A stretch of 64,000 nucleotides of DNA, taken from contig NZ_JAJOYU010000012.1 in assembly GCF_021290985.1 (NCBI RefSeq), positions 62,001-126,000 on the forward strand, read 5' to 3'. Both the position numbers and the translations under genes were made by a program. The notes beneath the pieces were generated by a model. It did no database searches. It saw only the letters and a list, made by a program, of their open reading frames with translations, and was not told where the DNA came from. This document shows positions 26,894 to 37,317 of this stretch, one piece after another. The DNA is from Rheinheimera soli. GTDB taxonomy: Bacteria > Pseudomonadota > Gammaproteobacteria > Enterobacterales > Alteromonadaceae. How positions within the stretch are numbered: position 1 is the first letter of the stretch; every line of letters starts with the position of its first letter.

Positions 26894-27478
26894 ATGCCGG
26901 ATAGGGCTTCGGGATTTACCTTAATAGAACTGATTATTGTAGTTATTCTACTTGGTATCATCTCTGTCACCGCTTTGCCCAGATTTTTGGGCAAAAGTGG
27001 TGTTGAAGAAGCAACGGTGCAGGACCAGATGATTTCTATCCTGCGCCGTATGCAAACTCAAGCTATGCAGCAGACCAATAGTATCTTTTTAGATACTGAA
27101 GACGCTGCCCAAAGAATTACTCGTTGTCACCAGCTAATTTTGACCAGCACCCAGTTGGGGCGGCCAGATGTGAACCCATGCCTTTCTGACCCTGCGTCTT
27201 TCCCTGCTGCTGGTGTTCCTGCTTTAACAGCGACCGCTGCTGAATCTTCCTTGAATTTTCGTCTTCCAGCCGGCACCAACATCATTTTTTCTATTTATGA
27301 TTCTGCGACTGGCCCAGGTAATGTATTGTCGCTGCCTTTTTTGTTTAGATTTAACTCCTTAGGCCAGGCGGTCAACAATTCGCGGGTGCGTTTCCCGAAT
27401 GGGCTACGAATACAGATATCCGACGCAATGACCTACAGCATCTGTATTGAATCCGAAGGTTACATACATCCATGTTAA
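26894..27478 (+). CDS. mshC: MSHA minor pilin MshC
   Basis: This is a 194-residue pre-pilin with leader MPDRASG and mature start FTLIELIIVVILLGIISVTALPRFLG. The conserved helix SILRRMQTQAMQQ and the C-terminal SICIESEGYIHPC follow. Cysteines at about 76, 95 and near the end suggest disulfides. GAGGAG lies upstream of the ATG. It overlaps mshD by 7 bases. Confidence 0.88.
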   Translation: MPDRASGFTLIELIIVVILLGIISVTALPRFLGKSGVEEATVQDQMISILRRMQTQAMQQTNSIFLDTEDAAQRITRCHQLILTSTQLGRPDVNPCLSDPASFPAAGVPALTATAAESSLNFRLPAGTNIIFSIYDSATGPGNVLSLPFLFRFNSLGQAVNNSRVRFPNGLRIQISDAMTYSICIESEGYIHPC

Positions 27479-28119
27479 AACCCTCAGGAGTTGCCTCACC
27501 ACAACAACAAGCTGCTTTTACGTTGATTGAGTTAGTGATCGGCATAGTAATACTGGCGATCGCCTTAACAATAATTACTGGTGTTTTAGGTCCTTTGTAT
27601 CAGCGCAGCACCGATCCATGGCACCAAGTCAGAGCTGCTGAGCTTGGCCAGAGTTTTATGAATGAAATTATGGCACGCTCTTTTGATGAAAACTCAGACA
27701 AGGCTGGGGGAGATTATCGTTGTGGTGCTACACCCAGCATAGAACCTGGCGCAACTTCTTGTACTGTCATGCCTAATATTGCAGAGCCAATTGCGTGCAA
27801 AGATCAAGTCGCTCAAGGGCGTATGTGTTCAGGTGGTAGCTGCTGGGGACCTGAATTAAATGAAACTGCTCGTGATGATTATGACGATGTGGATGATTTT
27901 CATGGCTTTGTCGGTACAGGTTTGTCCTTGCTAAACATTTTGGGCACTTCACTGCAGGACGAATATCTTAATTATAAGGTATGCATAGATGTGCGCTATG
28001 CAGGAGATGAGTTGACCGGAAATACCACTGATATAAATACAGCTAAAAAAATCACTGTTAGTGTGGTTGTGCCTTCTGGTCAGCAAATTGATTTCAGCGC
28101 CTACCGGAGTAATTGGTAA
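27472..28119 (+). CDS. mshD: MSHA minor pilin MshD
   Basis: This 215-residue pre-pilin-like protein reads MLKPSGVASPQQQAA then FTLIELVIGIVILAIALTIITG. The residue before the cleavage site is Ala rather than the usual Gly, so processing by the prepilin peptidase may be slow or absent. The body contains several cysteines (YRCGATP, SCTVMP, CKDQ, GRMCSGGSCWGPELN), a pattern seen in MshD. It overlaps mshC by 7 bases and mshO by 1. Confidence 0.86.
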   Translation: MLKPSGVASPQQQAAFTLIELVIGIVILAIALTIITGVLGPLYQRSTDPWHQVRAAELGQSFMNEIMARSFDENSDKAGGDYRCGATPSIEPGATSCTVMPNIAEPIACKDQVAQGRMCSGGSCWGPELNETARDDYDDVDDFHGFVGTGLSLLNILGTSLQDEYLNYKVCIDVRYAGDELTGNTTDINTAKKITVSVVVPSGQQIDFSAYRSNW

Positions 28120-28964
28120 TGAGCTTAAGTCGCTCTGTATCGCAGGGTTTTACTCTGGTTGAACTTATTATGGTGATTGTGGTTTTAACAATTATTGCCA
28201 CTGCGACCAGCAGCTATCTCGGTGTTGGCGCTAAGATGTATGCAGAAGCCTCCGATCGTGACCGTTTATTAAGCCAAAGCCGCTTTGCGTTGGAGCGCTT
28301 AACCAGAGAATTACGTAGCGCGTTGCCTAATAGTGTCAGAATTCATACGTCAACGACCCAAAAGTGTGTAGAGTTTACTCCTGTTTTGGTTGCCACCCGA
28401 TACGCAAGTCTACCACTGCTCAGTGCTCAACCAGATCTACAACTTTTCGGTTTGACAGAGCAATGGGCTGATCTGGAACTTTATAAATCCCGATATGCTG
28501 CCGAAGGGCTCAGAGTTTATGTTTATGCGACTGACTCAACTCAAATATATCAGGCATTGGAAATTAGTCCTGGTGTTTTTTTTGCGTTGGATAGCGACGA
28601 TCCATACGGCATTGAAGCACTTAGCGAAGGTTTTGATATTAGTTTAAATTTTTCCAGTAGCGCATGGTTTAGCCGATCCTCTCCCAGTAAAAGACTATAT
28701 ATAGTGCGTCAGCCTGTTACCTTTTGTGTGCAATCCAGTGGTCAGCTTCGAAGGTATAGCCACTATGGTTTTAGTAGCACAACTCCGGCTTTTTCGTCAG
28801 GCGTATTAATGGCAGAAGGTCTTAACTTTAATCTGTCTGCATTCAGTGTGGATGAAGCAGTGCTCAACCGGAGCTCGGTGGTGCATCTGAACTTAACTTT
28901 TAGTTCTTCTTTTGGCGACGAGTTGTTTTTTAACCAAGAGGTTCATGTTCCGAATGTGCCCTAA
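28119..28964 (+). CDS. mshO: MSHA minor pilin MshO
   Basis: This 281-residue pre-pilin has leader MSLSRSVSQG and mature FTLVELIMVIVVLTIIATATSSYLG. The region RFALERLTRELRSALPNSVRI is typical of PilW/MshO-type minor pilins. The start at 28119 overlaps the mshD stop and has CGGAG upstream. It is larger than the other pilins, as expected for a pilus-tip component. It overlaps mshP. Confidence 0.88.
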   Translation: MSLSRSVSQGFTLVELIMVIVVLTIIATATSSYLGVGAKMYAEASDRDRLLSQSRFALERLTRELRSALPNSVRIHTSTTQKCVEFTPVLVATRYASLPLLSAQPDLQLFGLTEQWADLELYKSRYAAEGLRVYVYATDSTQIYQALEISPGVFFALDSDDPYGIEALSEGFDISLNFSSSAWFSRSSPSKRLYIVRQPVTFCVQSSGQLRRYSHYGFSSTTPAFSSGVLMAEGLNFNLSAFSVDEAVLNRSSVVHLNLTFSSSFGDELFFNQEVHVPNVP

Positions 28965-29394
28965 TCGAAAATCGTCATATAAACAGCAAGGCAGCATGTT
29001 GGTTATCGCTTTATTTATTATTGTGGTAATGACTCTGTTGGTCGGCTCTATGAGTAAGCTGCTACAAAGCTCGTCAGAGTCTGTTTCGCTGGAAGTGTTG
29101 GGGACACGTGCATTTTTCGCAGCTCAAACCGGTATGGAACGTGCTGTCGCATCCATTTATCCATTGGATATTCAGGATGTTAATGATTCAATCGCTGCCT
29201 GTACCAGCCCTATTTTTGCGACTACCTTTAGTCAGGCTCAAGGGCTGCTGAATTGTAATGTAACTGTCAGTTGCTCTTCTCGTGAAAGTACAATAGAGCC
29301 TGGTGTTTATCACTTCTGGTTAAGTAGTACTGGTAGTTGCAGTGGGGGCGAAACAAACACTCTAAGAACTATAGAAATGGAAGTATGGCAATAG
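28954..29394 (+). CDS. mshP: MSHA biogenesis protein MshP, PilX-like
   Basis: This protein of about 146 residues has a hydrophobic segment GSMLVIALFIIVVMTLLVGSM near its N-terminus, preceded by a basic tail, then SVSLEVLGTRAFFAAQTGMERA, a PilX-like motif. It lacks the canonical FTLIE pilin start but keeps a Gly before the hydrophobic stretch. The start is uncertain among ATG codons at 28945 and 28954, with GAGG just upstream of both. It overlaps mshO. A C-terminal cysteine pair is present. Confidence 0.8.
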   Translation: MCPNRKSSYKQQGSMLVIALFIIVVMTLLVGSMSKLLQSSSESVSLEVLGTRAFFAAQTGMERAVASIYPLDIQDVNDSIAACTSPIFATTFSQAQGLLNCNVTVSCSSRESTIEPGVYHFWLSSTGSCSGGETNTLRTIEMEVWQ

Positions 29395-29418
29395 CGGGTT
29401 GTATGAAGGCAGTGAACT

Positions 29419-32400
29419 ATGAAATGTAATGCAACAATGATTTCTGTCCGACTGTTTTTTCTGTTGATTGTTTTAACTCTGCTGACAATGGCGCAGGCAA
29501 ATGCGGCTACCTATAGCCTTATTCCTCCAAACCGCCCCGCAATATGTAGCGGTAATCAGGGATTCTGGAGTGGAAATGTGTATGTTTGCACCTGGGGGCA
29601 GCCACTTTCTGTTGCCTCTGGTGACCGAATCACATCGAATACCAACATCAGAATTTTGTCTTACAATGGCTTTAATTTAACGAACGTTATCCTCGGAGGC
29701 ACGGGCTATACCATTGACCTTGAGGCTCAGGGGGGCAATGAGACCCGGCTAACAGGTTCGACTCTGTATGGCTCCATCTATGGATCAAGTAATAATGTTC
29801 GGTTGATGACAGGAACAGTCGTCAATGGTAGTGTGGCTGTGACTGGAAATTTTCAGTCAAACAATGCAACGATAACAGGGAGTGTTAATGCATATAATGG
29901 TATCACTTCAATTAATACCACCTTTGGCTCTACTCTAACGGCAAACAGTGATATTGCTTTAACCGGTGGCAGTGTGGCTGGCCTTGTAACCTCTACAGCG
30001 AATAGCCTAACTACTAGCGGTACTAACCTCAATGGAGGCGCGACCACTCAGGGCAATATGACCATCACTGGAGGTACTATTCAAGGGGACTTTACGTTTA
30101 CCTCGCGAAATACCTTTAGACTGGAAGATGCTACTTTTACTTCTGGGACTGTTGCAGGTGGCAATTTTGCCTATATCACTAATAGCATTATAGGTTCGCC
30201 ATCATCCCAGTTAGAAGTTACTGTGCAGTCCAATGACATCACAGTGACCAACAGTACAGTTTATGCGGATATGAGTTCTCAGCAAGGTAATATTCATCTG
30301 AACGATTCAACGGTTTTTGGTGATTTAAATGCATCCAATGTTTCTGGGCATTATGTTTATGTGAATGGTTCCAGCCAGGTTTATGGTAACTGCTTACCAG
30401 TGGAAGTGCCGGCTCAAGCTTGTGGTGGAAGTAACTCAAGCTCTGCAACGCCCTACTGGAAATTTGATGAGGTGTTATGGAATGGTAGCAACAATCAAGT
30501 ACTGGATTCCTCTGTAAACCTAAGACATGGCCGCTCCCGTAATGGCGCAAATACTGCCATTACCAGCCCTTCTCCAGCGTCTTGTACTTATGGCGATTTT
30601 CAACGTGGTACTTCTTCATCGAATAATCCCTATGTTGATATAGGAAGAAATAGTTATTTTCATGGTGCTGATGATTTTAGCTTTTCCCTATGGATCCGGA
30701 TGAATGGCGCAGATCAACCCGGAACTCGTCAGGTCATCTTAGCCTATGGTGCAGACGATGGCGTGAATGACGAAGATGACGGGCGTTTTGAGCTGCTGAG
30801 GACCTCCGCTGGAGCGCTGCGTTTCGCTGTTCGCATGCAAAATGAAGATTTACGTTACGTGGAAACTGTGGGCAACGTATTTAACGGCCAATGGCATCAT
30901 GTCGCTGTCAGCTATTCTAAAGCTAACATGCGTATGCGGCTTTACGTCGACAATGTGCTCTTAGATAACATACCCAATCAATCTATTGGCAATGGAAACC
31001 CAGCCAAAACTCCTAACGATGGTAATAGAGGATTATCTATTGGTGCATTACCAAATGGATCAAATGGTATTAGAGGCCAAATCGACGAAGTCCGGTTTTT
31101 TACTTCTGAGCTAACCGCTGCACAAGTTGCAGGTTATGCCGCGCAAACGGCTAGTTGTAGTGTTCCGGAGCAATGTTTTTTAGAAAATTTTTCGAATGAT
31201 GTCAACTGGTATCAAACAAATCTCAATAGTACCCCTCCTTCACTACAAAGCAGCCCAAGTCGTTTACGTTTAACTACGAATGCACAAAATCAATCTACTT
31301 CTATTACCTTTAAACGTAGTTTCCCGGCAGCAGGTAATCGCTTAACTGTGGAGTTTGATCACTATGCTTATGGTGGTAATGGGGCAGATGGTATTTCTCT
31401 TGTGCTCTCTGATGCGACACAAGTGCCTTTCCCTGGTAGCTTTGGAGGTAGTCTTGGTTATGCTCAGCGTGATAATGGCAACCAAGGGTTTCGCGGCGGC
31501 TGGTTGGGAGTCGGTTTTGATGAATATGGTAATTACTCTCTTGCAAACGAAGGCCGTGTCGGCGGTTTTATTGGCAATCTTAGGCCTAATACTATTGGTG
31601 TGAGAGGCGCCGCCTCATCGAACTACAGGTGGCTGGCAGGCACAGCGACCTTAAGTCCTATTTTACAGAATGGCGCAAGCTTTGGTCGTGGTGATAGGTA
31701 CAGAATCACTATAGACTCCACTTCAGTCCCGGGTGGACTATTTAGACTAGAGCGTCGAGTCAGTGGGCAAGCTACTTACAGTACTTTGATTAATAACCAG
31801 AACTTACAGAGCCTGGGGCAGGCTGCAGCCCCAGCCAACCTATTGTTGTCGTTTACCGGCTCTACTGGCTCCAATACCAATTTTCATGAACTGACCAATG
31901 TGCAGGTCTGTTCTGTTTTGCCTTCGGTGCCCATTGAAATTGGCAACCCTATCCATCATTTTAGATTTAACTACAACTCAGGTGTTACCTGTCAAAGTAA
32001 CAGTGTTGAAGTCAGGGCTTGTCTGAATGCAGATTGCTCTCAGTTGTATACCCAGCCAGTGTCTGTCACTGTTGCGGCAAACAATAGTGCAAGCTGGCCT
32101 GCAGGAAATACAGTCAATCTTACCAATGGTATTGGTACCTTAGCCTTGGCAAAAACGTCGACCGGCTCCACCACTTTAAGTCTGGCCAGTTCCAGTGTGC
32201 TGCCGGCAAACCCTGTGCAATGCCGTGATACTGGCGTTGCTGATAGCAGTTGTGGTGTTCAGTTTAATGATGCGGCCCTGCGATTTTCTGCCATCGCAAA
32301 TCAAATTGCAGGCGTCTGGAGCGCGGAAACAAATAAACTACAAATCATTGAGACAATACCGCAGACAGGCGCTTGTGCAGCGCGTGTTGTTCCCTCTGCT

Positions 32401-34038
32401 ACCGTAGGTCTTGGTTATAAGTGTGTAGACCCTAAGAGTTGCATTGATGGACAGGAGTTAAGAGTTCGGGATACCAGCTTGACTCCTAATACCAACATTG
32501 CTATTCAGAGAAATGATTCAGAAGACAGTTGGTCGTATCAAAGTACGCCTTTGGCTTTTGCCTCAGCAGAAAGTGATTTTGCATTAAAGTATACCGATGT
32601 TGGCAAAGTACAGCTCAAAGCTCGTCTCGTTTTAGCTGCAACATCAACCCAGCCTGAAGTTCCTCTGGAAGCACTAAGTAATGAGTTTGTGGTGCGGCCG
32701 GATCGTATTGTGGTGCAGTCTGTAAGCCGTACAGATGGTTCGTCGAATCCTGCGACTACGAATACTGGCGAAGGTTTTGTTGCTGCGGGTGAGAACTTTA
32801 AAGTGGTGCTGGATGTTCTGAACCGGGATGGGGACAGAACGCCAAATTTCGGCAACGAGGATACAGAAGAAACTTTGGCATTGAACTCGGTACTGGTTTA
32901 CCCAATCATTACAGGAGCTGGCTGTGCTGAAGCAACCAGCAACTGTATTTCAAATCCTGCTATAAGCAGTGGAGCAGGTTTTGTTGCAGACCAGGATTTT
33001 GCAGGACGTTTTGAAACCAGCACAGCAAGTTGGACGCAAGTAGGTAGTATTCAGCTAAATGGCAAAATAGCGGATGATAATTATCTGGGGGCTGGCAATA
33101 CTGCTTCCACCAACCCTTCTGTTGTGGTTGGCAGGTTTTATCCTCATCATTTTGCGCTAAGCTCAACGGGCAGTTCAGTGGAGGACTCATGCACCGCAGG
33201 TGATTTTAGTTATATGGGCTCTGATTCGATCAGTGTGCGGGCAACACTAGAAGCAAAAGCTGCGGATGGAACTACAGTACTGACCAATTACAATTCACTA
33301 CCTAATAAAGTCTATAGTGGTGCAGCAAGTATTAGTTTGGTTGCAGAAAATAATAATGCAGGAATTGACTTAGGCACCAGGGTGAGCACTGACTCTGTGG
33401 CATGGATTGACGGACGCAGAGTGTTAAGCAGTACAACAGCTGTCTTTGAAAAGCTGCCAAATTTAACTCCTGATGGACCCTATTCGGCGTTGCAGTTGGG
33501 CTTGAGAGTAGCAACCGAGATAGATAATCGTAATTTTGAGTCATCTGCTTTGAATATGGATGCTACAGCAGCGACAGATTGTTCTGTCTTAACAAATTGT
33601 AACGCTGTGCAATTTGGTAATACGCTTGATATTCGTTATGGCCGTTTGGCATTAATAAATACCGGTGGCCCTGAAGATCAGGATTTGCCTGTGACTTTAC
33701 AAAGTCAGTACTGGCGTGGCGGTCGATTTGAGCGCAATCAGAATGACGGGTGCACTGGCTATGATGTAGCAAACTTAAATGTGACAGGCATAACAACATT
33801 AAAAGGCGGCGCCTCAGGAACTGTGGTCGTTGGGCAGAATCCGCATATGGACATCTTTATTCCTGCCCCTGGCGTTGCTGGCACTGCAGTGATGGAATAT
33901 CAAATCCCGCCGGCTCTGAACTATCTGAAGTTTCCATGGGGGGGAGGTGTAATTCTCACAGATCCGACAGCTGAAGCTCAATTTGGCAGATATCAAGGCA
34001 ATAAACGCCAAATTTTCTGGCAGGAAAGGCTGAATTAA
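29419..34038 (+). CDS. mshQ: MSHA protein MshQ, large lectin-like surface protein
   Basis: This 1539-residue exported protein has a signal peptide ending near ANAAT (residue 31). Residues about 40-310 are repetitive Thr/Asn/Gly beta-helix-like sequence. About 345-580 is a LamG/concanavalin-type module (DDFSFSLWIRMNG, GQWHHVAVSYSKANMRMRLYVDN, GQIDEVRFF). About 585-830 resembles an L-type lectin (ADGISLVLSDA, GWLGVGFDEYGNYS). The rest, to 1539, matches the MshQ C-terminal region (DUF6701-like). In the MSHA system it is probably a tip adhesin or surface component. There is no cell-wall or autotransporter signal. It is the last gene of the locus. Confidence 0.88.
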   Translation: MKCNATMISVRLFFLLIVLTLLTMAQANAATYSLIPPNRPAICSGNQGFWSGNVYVCTWGQPLSVASGDRITSNTNIRILSYNGFNLTNVILGGTGYTIDLEAQGGNETRLTGSTLYGSIYGSSNNVRLMTGTVVNGSVAVTGNFQSNNATITGSVNAYNGITSINTTFGSTLTANSDIALTGGSVAGLVTSTANSLTTSGTNLNGGATTQGNMTITGGTIQGDFTFTSRNTFRLEDATFTSGTVAGGNFAYITNSIIGSPSSQLEVTVQSNDITVTNSTVYADMSSQQGNIHLNDSTVFGDLNASNVSGHYVYVNGSSQVYGNCLPVEVPAQACGGSNSSSATPYWKFDEVLWNGSNNQVLDSSVNLRHGRSRNGANTAITSPSPASCTYGDFQRGTSSSNNPYVDIGRNSYFHGADDFSFSLWIRMNGADQPGTRQVILAYGADDGVNDEDDGRFELLRTSAGALRFAVRMQNEDLRYVETVGNVFNGQWHHVAVSYSKANMRMRLYVDNVLLDNIPNQSIGNGNPAKTPNDGNRGLSIGALPNGSNGIRGQIDEVRFFTSELTAAQVAGYAAQTASCSVPEQCFLENFSNDVNWYQTNLNSTPPSLQSSPSRLRLTTNAQNQSTSITFKRSFPAAGNRLTVEFDHYAYGGNGADGISLVLSDATQVPFPGSFGGSLGYAQRDNGNQGFRGGWLGVGFDEYGNYSLANEGRVGGFIGNLRPNTIGVRGAASSNYRWLAGTATLSPILQNGASFGRGDRYRITIDSTSVPGGLFRLERRVSGQATYSTLINNQNLQSLGQAAAPANLLLSFTGSTGSNTNFHELTNVQVCSVLPSVPIEIGNPIHHFRFNYNSGVTCQSNSVEVRACLNADCSQLYTQPVSVTVAANNSASWPAGNTVNLTNGIGTLALAKTSTGSTTLSLASSSVLPANPVQCRDTGVADSSCGVQFNDAALRFSAIANQIAGVWSAETNKLQIIETIPQTGACAARVVPSATVGLGYKCVDPKSCIDGQELRVRDTSLTPNTNIAIQRNDSEDSWSYQSTPLAFASAESDFALKYTDVGKVQLKARLVLAATSTQPEVPLEALSNEFVVRPDRIVVQSVSRTDGSSNPATTNTGEGFVAAGENFKVVLDVLNRDGDRTPNFGNEDTEETLALNSVLVYPIITGAGCAEATSNCISNPAISSGAGFVADQDFAGRFETSTASWTQVGSIQLNGKIADDNYLGAGNTASTNPSVVVGRFYPHHFALSSTGSSVEDSCTAGDFSYMGSDSISVRATLEAKAADGTTVLTNYNSLPNKVYSGAASISLVAENNNAGIDLGTRVSTDSVAWIDGRRVLSSTTAVFEKLPNLTPDGPYSALQLGLRVATEIDNRNFESSALNMDATAATDCSVLTNCNAVQFGNTLDIRYGRLALINTGGPEDQDLPVTLQSQYWRGGRFERNQNDGCTGYDVANLNVTGITTLKGGASGTVVVGQNPHMDIFIPAPGVAGTAVMEYQIPPALNYLKFPWGGGVILTDPTAEAQFGRYQGNKRQIFWQERLN

Positions 34039-34096
34039 TGAAAGTGGCGTCTGGGTAAGTCTGTCTTGCATTGGATTCTGATGTGAGGCATGCGAA

Positions 34097-34112
34097 GACA
34101 AGCCCGCGCCCC
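34097..34112 (+). repeat. remnant of GC-rich interspersed repeat, copy 3
   Basis: GACAAGCCCGCGCCCC matches 15 of 16 bases of 5102-5117. The rest of the repeat is not preserved. It lies between mshQ and mreB. Confidence 0.4.
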
Positions 34113-34203
34113 AGCAATTTTATATTCTCAACGCAACAAAACTTAACTTCATTTGCCTTGTCTGACTACGAAACATTTGGCTTTTCAATGGCTTTGGTTT
34201 AAT

Positions 34204-34232
34204 TTGGTAAAAACTAAAGATAAAGCTATTTT
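34204..34232 (+). promoter_or_regulatory. candidate mreB promoter
   Basis: TTGGTA (34204-34209) and TATTTT (34227-34232) are 17 bases apart in the 279-base gap between mshQ and mreB. This leaves a leader of about 80 bases. AAGGAT at 34301-34306 is a distant ribosome-binding site. The match is moderate and other AT-rich hexamers are nearby. Confidence 0.35.
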
Positions 34233-34296
34233 CTTGGCGTTTTGTTACTTAAAATAAGCGACATTTTCTTGGGCACCTTGTGTCACCACCTCTTAG

Positions 34297-35361
<1,065 letters not shown>

Positions 35362-35375
35362 CAAGTCAGTCCTGA

Positions 35376-36263
35376 ATGAAACCTATCTTTGAGCGTGGCC
35401 CATCTCTGCCAATACGGCTGTTTTTTGCAGTCTTATGCAGCGTTGGGCTGATGACGCTGGACAGATTTACCGACAGCTCCACACAGTTGCGTAGTTATTT
35501 AACTGCAACTGTGAGTCCTTTGTATTATCTGGCCAATTTACCCCAGGCCATGATGTCTGATGCCTCCGAACAATTTATGTCTCACCAGCGTTTACTGGAG
35601 CAAAACCAGAAGCTGCGTGAAACTTTGCTGCGGCAAAATACCCAAATGCAGCGCCTGCAGTTTTTGCAGCAGGAAAACGACAAACTACGTTCCCTGTTAG
35701 GTTCTGTGCCTGTGGCCGAAAGCAAACGTTTGGTGGCTGAAGTATTGGCGGTGTACAGCCATCCATTCAGTAATCAAATCGTTCTGAACAAAGGCAGCAA
35801 CGACGGTGTAGTGGCGCAGCAGCCTTTGATTGATGATTTAGGTGTATTGGGGCAGATTGTCAGCGTCGGGCCTACCAGCAGCCGGGCTTTATTAATTTCT
35901 GATACCACTCATGCTATTTCGATGCGGGTTGAACGCAATGGCGATCATGTGGTGGCTGAAGGTTTAGGGCAGTCCGATGAAGTACGGCTGATGCATATTC
36001 CGCACAGCGCTGATATTCAACAAGGCGATAAACTCATTACTTCTGGTCTGGATGGTATTTTCCCTGAAGGCTATCCTGTGGCGGAAGTGGTGCGAATTAC
36101 TCGTAATGCACAGCAACCGTTTTTACAGGTGTATGCAAGGCCTTATGCTCAGTTGGATCGCATTCGTTATGTGTTGTTAGTCTGGCCTAAAGCTAAACCG
36201 GAAATTGACGAGCAAATAGCACCGCCTGATGCCGAAGCTGCTGCTGTGGCAGGAGATTTCTGA
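35376..36263 (+). CDS. mreC: rod-shape protein MreC
   Basis: This is a 295-residue bitopic protein with a membrane segment at about residues 12-29, then a coiled coil (about 70-110, NQKLRETLLRQNTQMQRLQFLQQENDKL split over two heptad runs). The periplasmic beta domain contains NQIVLNKGSNDGV and GDKLITSGLDGIFPEGYPVAEV, which are conserved in MreC. It links the MreB filament to the peptidoglycan synthases. Its last base overlaps the mreD start. Confidence 0.96.
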   Translation: MKPIFERGPSLPIRLFFAVLCSVGLMTLDRFTDSSTQLRSYLTATVSPLYYLANLPQAMMSDASEQFMSHQRLLEQNQKLRETLLRQNTQMQRLQFLQQENDKLRSLLGSVPVAESKRLVAEVLAVYSHPFSNQIVLNKGSNDGVVAQQPLIDDLGVLGQIVSVGPTSSRALLISDTTHAISMRVERNGDHVVAEGLGQSDEVRLMHIPHSADIQQGDKLITSGLDGIFPEGYPVAEVVRITRNAQQPFLQVYARPYAQLDRIRYVLLVWPKAKPEIDEQIAPPDAEAAAVAGDF

Positions 36264-36745
36264 TGGAAAAGTCGCATCGTTTAATTCTGGTGTATTTGTC
36301 CCTGATGTTTGCGCTGGTGCTGGCTGTAGTGCCACTGCCAGCCATTGTGAAGTTATTCCGGCCTGACTGGCCTTTGCTGGTGTTGTTTTACTGGGCTTTG
36401 GCTTTGCCATTTCGGGTCAGTATAGGCACAGCTTTTGTCACAGGTTTTTTACTGGATGTATTAGTCGGCACTGTGCTTGGTGTGAATGCACTGGCTTATT
36501 CAGTCATTATTTATTTCTGCTCGGCGCATCATTTAAAAATCCGTAACTTCTCTATTTTGCAGCAAAGCTTAGTCACAGCGTTGTTTTTAGCTTTTTATCA
36601 CTATTTTATCTTTTGGCTCAGTCATTTCTTAACAGGGGTAGTCTTTACTATGGCGTATTTATGGCCAGTAGTAACAGGTGCTGCGGTCTGGCCATGGATC
36701 TTCTGGTTACTACGTCGTATCCGCCGCCAGTTTAAAATTCATTGA
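36263..36745 (+). CDS. mreD: rod-shape protein MreD
   Basis: This 160-residue integral membrane protein has about five membrane segments and the conserved PDWPLLVLFYWALALPFRVSIGTAF early and LDVLVGTVLGVNAL in the middle. It completes the MreBCD set. The start overlaps mreC by one base. Confidence 0.94.
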   Translation: MEKSHRLILVYLSLMFALVLAVVPLPAIVKLFRPDWPLLVLFYWALALPFRVSIGTAFVTGFLLDVLVGTVLGVNALAYSVIIYFCSAHHLKIRNFSILQQSLVTALFLAFYHYFIFWLSHFLTGVVFTMAYLWPVVTGAAVWPWIFWLLRRIRRQFKIH

Positions 36746-36753
36746 GTATAGCT

Positions 36754-37317
36754 ATGATAGCCCTTGCCTCTGCTTCACCTCGTCGCCGCGAATTATTAGC
36801 TCAGTTACAGCAGGATTTTGTACTGGTCAAAGGCGACATAGATGAAACTCAACTGGACGGCGAAACTGCTGATCAGTACGTGTTGCGTTTAGCAGAGCAA
36901 AAAGCTCAGGCAGGTTTTGCCAGTCAAAATACTCCACTTCCCACCTTAGGTGCCGATACCATAGTGCAGGTGGATGAATTAGTTTTAGGTAAACCTGTTG
37001 ATCTGGCTGATTTTCAGCGCATGATGAGGTTATTATCGGGCCGTAGCCATTGGGTAAAAACCGCAGTGGCTATTGCAACTGCACAGGGGCTGCTTAGCAC
37101 CACTGTCGCGACTAAAGTCTGGTTTAAACAGCTGTCCGAACAGGAAATACTCTGGTACTGGACTACAGGTGAACCTGCTGATAAAGCCGGTGGTTATGGT
37201 ATTCAGGGCCTGGCAGGTCAGTTTGTTCAGCGTATAGATGGCAGTTATTTTGCTGTGGTAGGTTTGCCTTTGTATGAAACCGCACAGCTGTTACAGACTC
37301 TGAAGGATAGGCCATGA
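36754..37317 (+). CDS. maf: Maf-type nucleotide pyrophosphatase (YhdE)
   Basis: This 187-residue Maf protein hydrolyses dTTP/UTP and related nucleotides and is associated with septum control. LASASPRRRELL is the substrate loop, LGADTIV holds the metal-binding Asp, and AGGYGIQGLAGQFV is the family's C-terminal motif. I start at ATG 36754, the conserved position; an upstream in-frame TTG at 36742 overlaps mreD. It overlaps rng by 4 bases. Confidence 0.93.
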   Translation: MIALASASPRRRELLAQLQQDFVLVKGDIDETQLDGETADQYVLRLAEQKAQAGFASQNTPLPTLGADTIVQVDELVLGKPVDLADFQRMMRLLSGRSHWVKTAVAIATAQGLLSTTVATKVWFKQLSEQEILWYWTTGEPADKAGGYGIQGLAGQFVQRIDGSYFAVVGLPLYETAQLLQTLKDRP

